Source of the DNA: Nautilus pompilius
Taxonomy: Eukaryota > Mollusca > Cephalopoda > Nautilida > Nautilidae
DNA: 64,000 bases
NCBI GenBank assembly: GCA_018389105.1
Contig: JACATO010001455.1
Span: forward strand, 186,001 to 250,000
Direction of reading: 5' to 3'
The position numbers were made by a program, and so were the translations under genes. Below the pieces are notes generated by a model that did no database searches, was not told the origin of the DNA, and saw nothing but the letters and a program-made list of their open reading frames with translations. Positions 14,535 through 64,000 of the stretch are shown here, one piece after another. Every line of letters starts with the position of its first letter. The stretch's first letter is position 1.

Positions 14535-15304
14535 ATCGTATGTTTAAATAAGAAATTCCTGCTGTGAATGGCTCCTGAAGATAGGATGTTTTTATGTAAA
14601 ACCCTCTCATTCAGAAATCTTTTTTTTTTTATTCAGATGACTTATTATTCATTTTTATTTAGAAACTTAGTCAATAAAGAAGAAACCACCTCCCCCCAAA
14701 AAAACAGATATTTTCTGCTATGAATACATCCACTGAAAATTGATATAAATGCACAATCTGAAACTGTTCTTAGTATTAATCCTGGGTGATGAGATTGGAA
14801 AAGGTGGACGGGAAATTTCTTGAAATTTAGGTTTTGTTTGCTTCTTTAGGTGATTTACCTTATGCACTTAAATACAAAAGAACATTTTTTTTTTAATGAA
14901 AAGAAGTAATAATAATTTATCTTATGATGAGATGTTAAATTTTCAAAAAAATTTCTGGTGTGATAAAAATCATTTCATAGATTGTCTCTGTATCTGGCCT
15001 ATATGTTCTACCACTATGTAAATAAAGATTAAAAATAAATATCAATTAGTAACGAAGCTTTGTTAAGCTTATTTGGCTGCCATGATGCAAACAGATTTGA
15101 GTTTTACAAAACTTATTCGTACTTTTTTAAAAAAAATTTCAGCACTTTACATCATCCTTTTGTGAAAAAAATTCAGCTTCAAATAATAATTAATTATTAT
15201 ATATATATTTTTTTTAAAACATAACCAATCGTGTGTGTGTATGTGGAAAAGTGAAATAATTAATCCCAGTTCTGGTTTTCAGCCTGGTATGTTTAAATTT
15301 TCAG

Positions 15305-55316
<40,012 letters not shown>

Positions 55317-55478
55317 TTCATCCATTTTTATTGCTTTGAAATTTCTTATGCAGAACAGATTTTCTTAAATTCTAGATGTTTTTTTTTTTTATATTTACTT
55401 TTGAATGTATATATTTCCTTCCCACCCCAAAGTTGAAAAGCATCATATAAGCCATGATGAACTACAGTTAGATTTGTT

Positions 55479-55555
55479 GAGAGAGAGAGAATAGAGAGCG
55501 AGAGAGAGAGAGAGAGAGAGATGGAGAGAGAGAGAGAGAGAACAGGAGAGAGAGA
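55479..55555. repeat. (GA)n microsatellite in the KCC 3' UTR
   Basis: About 75 bases of GA with short interruptions, 160 bases after the stop codon, so part of the mature mRNA if the UTR runs to the first AATAAA. Confidence 0.95.
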
Positions 55556-56276
55556 CCACCTGTGTATAAAAAGGAGAAAAAAAAAGCAGGCCACCTAACT
55601 TTCTGACTTCTACTTATCTCTCTGTTTTAGATTAGAGTCATGGGTCTTCTTTTGAAGGGACATGTTTGTTTCTTTATTCCATCGGTGGTCTCTGCATGGG
55701 AGCTGCGTGTATTTTTATGAGCAGCTGATCTCACCGGGATGTACCGTTGCTGTTTAAAACGTACTCTTTAAAACTGCGGTAGTTTACCAGCGTTAGAAGT
55801 GTCAGACCAAACTAGCAGAGGTGTGTGTGTGTGTGGGTGTGGGTGGGTCAACACCGACATTGCCAAATTTGTCCTTTAAAACAGTTACTGCTGTAGTTTT
55901 GGCAATAACTACAGGAAGACGTGATGGATGGGGAAATTTTTTTTATTTTTAAATACTGAAGAATCTGAGGTTAGAAGCTGCGAGCAACTGCATCAAAAAG
56001 ACATTGGAGATCCATCATCTGTATTGTTTGTTTGTTTTTCCAATTATTCGAATATTGAGTTTCCTTTTTGGTTTTGTCTGTTTGTTCAGAGTTGTAGTTT
56101 CAGGCTTTGGTCTGCTTTTGGATCCCTATTTCCCCACTTATTGTCCAAGCCAGGCCATTGGAATCTTCCAAACAAACAAACAAAAAAACAAGACAAGGAA
56201 AGATGATGTATTTTTTTTATCTATTTATTTATTTTGGCTGAACGCATCATCTGGCTTGGTTCCTGAACAAACTGTA

Positions 56277-56282
56277 AATAAA
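56277..56282 (+). terminator. First polyadenylation signal after KCC
   Basis: AATAAA, about 960 bases after the stop codon, followed by AT-rich sequence. It is the first canonical hexamer downstream of the stop; others follow (for example near 57107 and 57322), so longer 3' UTRs are possible. Confidence 0.5.
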
Positions 56283-56961
56283 TATAAGCTATTTATGATA
56301 TCCTAGAAGCACAGATGAAAGAGTAACCATAATATACCTGTCAACAGCCCTTTATTGTGGAAATCGTAAATGGAAAACGCCAGGAAGGTAATTTGATCAA
56401 AGGACACATTAAACAGGCCTGAGAGATCAAGTTCCAGCGTAAACTTATTAAAGTAGCATTTTTTGTTGTGTTACACTGGCTGCTAAAAATAATGCATCAC
56501 CCAAAATAATTCGGAATTATTTCCTTTTTTTTTAGAATTATTATTACTTTACCATCGCTAATGCAGCATAGAAGCGGGCGTTTGTTTCCAACTTATAATT
56601 ATGTATTTTTGAAGAAGAAAAAGTGATTCTTTCATCTAAACAACATCTTAGAGTCTGCATCTACTGAAGTTTACCTATGCTTTACTTAATATTCCCAATC
56701 TCTCACAAGGAATGCCTATTGGCTTTATAATGTTAAAGATGCGTTTTCTCACAAATTTCTGGCCACCAGTGCAGATGTATTTCTCCTAATGGTCTATATA
56801 TACGCATACCTTTACAGACTAATCAATAGATTATGTATTAGTCTGGAAATATTCCATAGATGAGTTTACAATTACGGCCGCCGGTCTGTTTGTGACGGCA
56901 ATGCCGTCTTCCGTTATTTTTTTTTATTTTTTTAAAAATGGAAACATCTTGAGATGTTCTG

Positions 56962-56977
56962 TGCGCCCTCTAGTGGC
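56962..56977 (+). promoter_or_regulatory. CTCF-like motif
   Basis: TGCGCCCTCTAGTGGC fits the core of the animal CTCF consensus (GCGCC-CT-GTGG). It lies 1.6 kb after the KCC stop, where a domain boundary would be plausible. Motif match only. Confidence 0.4.
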
Positions 56978-58004
56978 AAATTCCAGCTACAGGTATGGTG
57001 TATGATGCCACCAGTGTTTGAAAAGCATTCTACTGAAAACAGAACTATGGCAAGAAAAATAACCTATGGCTAAAGGTCCCTGCAACTGCTTTTTTTTTTT
57101 TTTTTTAAATAAATATTTAGCATCATGTCATTTATTAGTTATTCTTGGATACCTTGGTTCCACAATCTGTAACCAAGCACCGCCACCTTTGTCATGGCAT
57201 CACATGACCAATTGGTGACATGTACAGTCAATGTGTGATAAATATAGGCTGAATTCTGATGATACATATCAAAATTCTATGTATGACATTCAGGGTGATT
57301 TTTTTTTTTTTTAAAAAGGCAATAAAATATGTAGACAAATAAGTAAATATAAGTGGTGGGTAAGTTCAGCATGTAGCAGCACCTTCGCTCCTCTTAGACA
57401 GTCTGCAGGAATATAACCAGGGGGACTTGTCTACATTCTACTTTCAGTTTTCTTTGCTTCTTTGCCAGAAACAAACATTGACACAGAAATTAATAAAAGA
57501 AGCTCAATGTAACCAAATGTATATGCATCTAAAATTTAGATATCTGCCGATGTTGATAAAACATTTATTGTCTTTAAACATTTGTTTACGCCAGGTATAA
57601 ATCTAGTTCTTAAGGTGACTGGACCTCACTTCTGTTAGATCTCTCAGCTTTTCTTTTTTTAAACCTTCAGTTGAATTTTTAAAATTATTATTATTATTAT
57701 TTGACACTGATATTAGGTTTAGAATGTTCTGGAATTTTGATTTTTCAGTTTCTTAAAAATACTCTAAACCTATTTGCTTTTGTTTTTTTCAAAATAGTTT
57801 TGTCAGATTCCTGTTTACTCATTTCTGGTGACAGTCATTACTATATATATTTTTTTATTGCTTCACTCTCCAGGGGAGATAATTGACCAGTTTTAATTAC
57901 TACAGTCATTTGTCTCTCGTATTAACTTGTTAAGCAGTATAGAAACGTTGTACTGCACACGTGTTTCTTGACAGTTTAATGGATGACTGCTGCGGACAAA
58001 ACAA

Positions 58005-58037
58005 CAATCAATCAATCAATCAATCAGTCAGTCAGTC
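58005..58037. repeat. (AATC)n-(AGTC)n microsatellite
   Basis: Tetranucleotide repeat whose unit changes from CAAT to CAGT part-way. A short CAGT run recurs near 58618. Confidence 0.9.
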
Positions 58038-61000
58038 GTGCTGTATTTTTCTAGTGGCTGAATTTCTTGTGGTGCCATACTGACTCTTCGGAATGTCTTA
58101 GAATTAATCATTGTTGAGAAACTAAATCTCCTTTTATAAATTTATGTTTGTGAAATAAAAGAAGGAAATGTTCTATATTGAATTCCAGCTACGTATGTTG
58201 GAAACATTGGGGTTTGTGTGTTTCACTAATACAATTTTGAACTATTTTGTGAAAATTTTTCTGCAGTGGAAATGCTGAAAGGTTTGGTAATTAATGTCCT
58301 TGCTCAAGCAGGGGAGACAACTATTTTGGAATGAATATAGATAATTTTGAAATCTTAACTGCGAAGATGATTCTTTGGTTATTATTTGTATAAGTAGCAT
58401 TTGGTGAAATATTAATACATATATAATATTCACTAGGGGTCTTTTGAAATCTTTACAATTTTGTCAAGTAATGTAATTATGTATGCATTGGGTTATCTAC
58501 GTCATCAAAGTTAAAAATTTTAAAATTTACATAATTTTCCTCTATCTCTAAACGACAAGTTAAGAGAACTGATGGTAATTATATGGTGTAAGGAACCTTA
58601 AGGATAGTAACTGACCAGTCAGTCAGTCAGGCTTGGAGCAGGTCACTATTCTTTAGGTTTACTACGAAGGCCAGCTGAACTCCTATTTTTCTCTTGAGAA
58701 ATTCCAAGGGAGCTACAGCTAACTAGATCAGAGCTGTTTTGCTTTTGCTTTTCTTCTTTTTTTGTCATGATGCCAGCAAGAAGATAAATGTAACTGTTAA
58801 GAAATGAATGTTGAATTATTATATCCGTCATTAACTATGTCTCTGGGTTACTAGCTGGATGTTTAATTAAAAGCCGCTACAAAAAAGTACATTAAAATGC
58901 AAGAGATGACCATATATGCAAAGACGTGTGTGTGTCTGTAGTAATCCCTCAAGACAACACTGTCATCAGAGCCAAGAGTCATCACTACACCTGTTAAAGA
59001 GGGAGGGGACTTGATACATGTAATCAACTTAATGTGTTGTTATTTTATGGCTACTTACAAAGAAGTCATGTCTAAAGAATGGGGGTATACTTGCTAATGT
59101 TATTTTGTTTCTCTTCATTGTCTTTAATGCCAAATTGATGCCATCTTTCATGATAAATAAAACAAGCGTGTGTATATATATGTATATTTTTTAAATAATT
59201 TGCACTTATTCATAAATCCAGTTCTTTGCCATGACAATGTAGTCTAGAAAATTATTAATGGGTGATAACCTAGTAGCCTCACAATCCATAAAAATGTATT
59301 AGTATTATGTTTTTTTTTTTAAAGCAAGGATAGCATTTTTTCTAAATGCTTGTAAAAGTTAGGAGCCAAGATACATCCACATTACACCTGAATTTGCAAT
59401 AAATCATGGACTACTATGTTGTATAATTACTGTTGTATATATTTCTAACTCTCAGCTTTTTTTTGTTGTTGTTAAACAAGAATTCAACCATGAGTGTATA
59501 CATTATTGTATGCAATCTCTGCAGTCTGAGTTTTATACTGCATATGTGTCTTAATTAAAAGACAACCATGTGGTTGATGGTGTAAATTGTGTATATCTGA
59601 CTGAATTGTGAAAATTACTGTTGATTGCAAGCTGTAATTTAAACTTAACGTACAACACCAATGTAAGTAATGTCATAAACTATTATTTTGTTTACGATCA
59701 TTTATACAACAATATTTACTCTCTTTATAGTCACCTCTGTTATGTACTTTTCTACATTCCTCTGAGCCATCCATTCATATCCAATGCGTGCAGTTAGCAT
59801 TTTATGTTGAGGGTGGGGGAGCTAAAGAATCATATGCATCTACTATCTACAGATAACCTTGAGTGTGTCCCAGTTGTACAGCGTGTTGTGTTATAGCATT
59901 TGATATAGGTTGTGACATATCTATGTTCTCCTGTTTCTTACTCTCATTTAGGAAAGAGTTCAATGATGCAAGATGATAGATAGCCTTGATACAAGAATAT
60001 TGTGATTGCTGTTGATCACAGCATTTCCATTGCTTCTGAGCTTTTGTGAAACCTGGCTCATCCATCTTGGAGAGAAGAATGTGGTGATATTATTCATAGG
60101 GTTCCACCGTTGAGGTATCATGGACAGCAATTAATTAATTAATTACTTAATTTTGGTCTGTGAAAGCATCAGAAAAGTTCTATGGGTACATTTATTACAC
60201 ATTTTCCTAGGAAGCTGGATGTTGTGGATTTTAATTGACTGCTATCTTGATGTAATTACTACAATTTTACACCTACTAGTTTGAAATTACACTTTCAAAT
60301 TCTTTGATTTTATTTTACTTACAATGCTAATTAATTTTTTTTTAATCACTATATTACAGTAGGTGTACCGTCATTTCCTTTGATAATCTGTCACAGTCAG
60401 TGTAAATTTGTCAATAAATTAAATTCCATTAGAAGTGTCCAGAAAGTTAAATGGTTTTACACTATAACTATGTAATGGCCACAGGGGCTATTGAAAATGT
60501 GAGTTCTAATTGGTCAGATTTATCCACAGTTAGTCAATAGAAATGAGCATTAAAACTGATAAAGGTTATAGCATTTGATGGCAGTTAGTCATGTGTCAAC
60601 TGAAAGCCTTTACATGGCTTCTAATCTTCTCCATGGTTTATGTTGCCAATTAGTGTAAGACTTTGAAAAGCAACATTAGTAGGACAAGATTAATATGAAG
60701 AAGAGTTGGGAGAAAGTGACTTATATGCTCAGCTGAACTTTACTGACCAATTTTAAATGGGCTAGTTGCAGAGAAAGATTTTGTCATAAGATGGCTGAGA
60801 TTGGCAGCAGTTTCCATCTTATTTATCTATTGGAAAATTAGCTGCAAAAGAAGGAAGGGTAAATCTAAAGAATAGTACTCCATAAAAGGAAAAAAAAATA
60901 GTATTGCTTTAGTATGCTTTCCATAAACAGTAGCATTCATCCCATTGGTTAAATAATATCACATGGTCTGGTTACTCTAAATGGAGTATTTAGGCAATAA

Positions 61001-64000
61001 GTGGCCTGCATTTGTTTGAATTGCCAGAAATCAGAAAAAATGTAATTTTCTTACAATCTCCATTCATTAGGTACTATAACTTTGTAACCTGTGTATAATT
61101 TAAACCCTAAAGGTTACCCCAGGGTCAGGATTAGATCCCACACTAGGACAGCGTGGCACTCCAATGTCCAATAGTCTTATCAGCAGATGCTAGTTAGAAG
61201 GGTAATATTCCTCCATGTATTTACACCTTAATTTACCAAGTCTCCATTACTGTAATGGTGAACAAGAGAATATCTTTGAGCATTCACAAATAAGAAATTA
61301 CACTAGGTACTTGTTATTTTGTCTTCAACCTAGTTAACTTGACTCTTTACTTCTATTTTCATTTTAACTCTGTGTTTGGTGTTGTATGACTTAACCCTGC
61401 ACTTACCACTTTGTCTCTTTATGTATGTTCCATTCTTAATGGTAGCCAGTGCACGTACATACAGTTGTTTACAAGCTCCACATCTTTACATTTAGTTTAG
61501 ACTATGCAATCTCTGGGCTGTCATCATTCTTGATATCAGCGGTCACTGTTGTTACCATTTGTGTACACCCCTAGTTACACTACTGGATCTCCCCTTGTTG
61601 GTTGCAATGTGACTGTCTGTCTAGTGTTACTTGAGCAGGTAGACATACCTTTGTTGATAAGGGAGGATAACTGACCCCTTCAGGAGGGAAGCAGTGTCTT
61701 CAGTTGTGTTCTGCTAAATGTTAAAGGCTTTTTTCTATGTTAAAAATGAGCATTGCATTTATCTGAAACAAGAATGTCTGGTGGTACAACAGGAGGCGGC
61801 AAGAAAGGAAGAAACAGTGATAAATATAGTAAATGGGTTGTTACTTTCTCTTTCTAATTATACCACAGATTTCTGCGCACTCTAATTTTGGCTCTAGTCA
61901 TCACCGGTTCAGAGACAAAAACCTGAGTCATTCAGAATTAACAAATGGAGATGATGGATGCCAACACCTGTACCTTGGTGTACCACAACCACATCTACCT
62001 ACATAAGAAAAGTCCATATATCCAGTGAGAAGTTAGTTTCATGTTATGAATTTCTAACTCTGTTGTATAAAGATCTGAAGTTTTGTAGTTCTGTAATATC
62101 CACAAAACTGCCAAGATGAACAATGAATGTAGTGATATTTCCTGGCAAGGTGAGCTAATGAGGCTATTATTATTTTCTTGCATATGCATTTATTTTTCAA
62201 ATTCATGCTTTTCTGATCACCTAGATATACCTGCAATTATGAAGATGTACCAATGAAGAATTAACCATTGGGAGGTGAACTCAAGAGAGAGTCTTTTTAA
62301 CCTTTCATTGTGGCTGCTGCAAATGAACAAAGCAACCAACATGAAGGTAACCAAATATTTCAGTTGCTTTTTTCAATACTGAAGCATGTTTTTTTTTAAA
62401 ATTATTTTTAAAATACTTTAAAACCAAAACAGATATGTGTATATAGCAATTAGAGGCTTGGGATTTTTGATGTGTGAACTAATACCCCACTGATGTGACA
62501 GGGAAAGATCCCTGAAACTTAGGTTAATTGGTTGGTTTATCATCATCGATAAGGTCGTGTGGAAAAGCCCAAACCAACTAACAATTGCAAACAGTGTATC
62601 ACCAATCATTTTCCATTCTTATCTACATCTAGTGTAAACGCTTATAGCTATTTTCTTCATCAGGGGTAATATCAACTGGCAATCATCTGTTGAAATGCTG
62701 GTTAAAGAAACACGGCTGTGTACCTGGAATGATTTGGAAATGAAGAGAATGAAGCAGACTTAATCCCTTGCCAGGAAAATCCTTTAGATTATTATTTGGG
62801 TGGATGTTTTAGTCTGATTGATCATTATCCGTCCCTAGAATGCGTTTGAAGAAAATGTTATTCTTAGACAGTTTGTACTGACAAAAGTAGCTATTACAAG
62901 GCTTACTCAAGGTAACCCAGGTCTGTTTTTGTTAAGTACCAAATAGGAAAAAAAATATCAAGTTACTGAAGTGTGCGTGTGAAAGGTTGTGGTCTCCGTT
63001 ACTCTCAAGCTCTTGCTAGTCATTGCGGTAATTATATCTAAATATTTCATACCTGTTGCATGTACAAAAGACTGCCGACTATTAGCGTTGTATCAGGTAG
63101 CACGTGCTGATTTACCTCCCCTCCTTTTATATGGTTCCACTAAAGGGGAAAATGTTTTTCTTCCTCAGTAATTAGTTCACAAATTTTCATTTTCTCTTTT
63201 TTACAACTTTTATCATCTTCATTGCTGTGCAAATTTGTTTTTATCTTGTACGAAGTTTTGTAAGATCCTGATAAACTATCAGAAAGCAGCGCTTTTTGGT
63301 TGGGGGGGTTGGAAGAAGTTTTAAAATAAAAACATTCTTTTGGTTTGCATTTGTGACTTTATGTATAGTTTTCCCCGTTATATGGAATAAATGGAATTTC
63401 CAGCGTTCACTGTATTCTCTTAGAATTAACAATCGTCCGATTTACAGGCTGAAGGCTTTCTTTCAGTATCTGGATAAGCACATCCTCGCTCCAGCTCTTG
63501 GTATGTCTGTCTGTCCGAACTGATCGTTCATGGAGTTGGAGGAAAACACGAATTCCGATGTATGCTACACAGCATAAACATAATTTTCAGAAATTTGGAT
63601 TTTTTTTTTTCTTTTGGTCCATGGTTTTATCATTTATCTGGTTGCTCTGATGTCAGTGAACCAGCGTTTATTCAAAATGTCTTTGAATGCCAAGCATCTG
63701 AACTGTAAGCTAAGCTTTGCTGGTGACACTCAAATAAATGGCTGACAGGGAATGCTGGTTTGTTTAACGAAGACTTAAAAATACTCTACATATATGTACA
63801 CTTTTTAATATAATACAAGGGCTGCTTTTCAAACATGTCTCAGCTCTCCTGTACAGAAGACTACAAATAGCTGTTTGCTTTATAGTGATGTCAGACTTGT
63901 ATTGGTATTACTATTCTAGACACATTTCTAAAGTACTACAAAAAAAAAAATTCTAATTCTTTTCAAAGTATGCTTATAAAAATGTATGTTTGCAGTTGGT

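Larger units (their letters stand above)
1..15304. other. Upstream region with no recognised coding exon
   Basis: AT-rich sequence with many homopolymer and dinucleotide runs. The open frames present (at most about 120 codons) lack family resemblance and compositional bias. Patches of higher GC occur near 4550-5100 (with GGGCGGGG next to ATTGG at about 4558), 9130-9560 and 13690-13830. The missing KCC 5' end may be here, but I cannot place it beyond the candidate at 13740-13860. Confidence 0.6.
55317..64000. other. KCC 3' UTR and downstream region without a recognised gene
   Basis: From the stop codon to about 56300 is probably 3' UTR. Beyond that the sequence is AT-rich, the open frames are under about 75 codons, and none resembles a known family. 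A possible decayed tRNA-like repeat on the minus strand lies near 61110-61210. Nothing else was recognised. Confidence 0.6.

Noticed and set aside
61100-61210. Possible tRNA-like B box (GGGATCTAATCC on the minus strand)
   Set aside because: The B-box match is poor and no A box or related copy was found in the window.

Overview
The window is nuclear DNA from an animal. It is AT-rich, full of microsatellites, and holds one intron-rich gene on the + strand with GT-AG introns. The gene is a K-Cl cotransporter (KCC; the SLC12A4/5/6/7 group, single-copy 'kcc' in many invertebrates). The mix of transposon remnants (Tc1-like, a DUF4817-type element, a TIR element with an 'SDEHGERLHQD' protein, tRNA-derived SINE-like repeats) suggests an invertebrate, perhaps a mollusc or other lophotrochozoan. 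I cannot name the species.

Layout. Positions 1-15304: no coding exon I can defend; a possible promoter / short 5' exon lies near 13740-13835. Positions 15305-55316: 25 coding exons of the KCC gene, all joining in frame, giving 1012 residues to the stop codon plus a split first codon. The residues N-terminal to exon 1 are missing, or are supplied by a short unproven exon. Positions 55317-64000: 3' UTR (first AATAAA at 56277) and then sequence with no recognisable gene. Residue numbers in this annotation count from the first complete codon of the first exon seen.

The protein has the full KCC plan: cytosolic N-tail, 12 membrane helices, a large TM5-TM6 extracellular loop with four cysteines and three glycosylation sequons, the K+ site residues (N83, I84, Y168, P382, T385), and the C-terminal regulatory domain. 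That domain includes the [10 protein letters not shown] threonine that WNK-SPAK kinases phosphorylate in vertebrate KCCs. It ends in the family's ITIYS tail.

The most notable features are in the splicing architecture and the introns. Four introns (8, 19, 20, 24) carry minor-spliceosome (U12-type) signals. One of them is AT-AC, all four are phase 1, and two of them flank the 90-base exon 20. Intron 7 holds a perfect 31-bp inverted repeat with a 12-base loop. Intron 12 holds an open, splice-flanked 131-base segment that would act as a poison exon if included. Introns 1, 4, 10, 11 and 23 carry broken transposon copies. I see no prokaryotic system, no CRISPR array and no intact mobile element.
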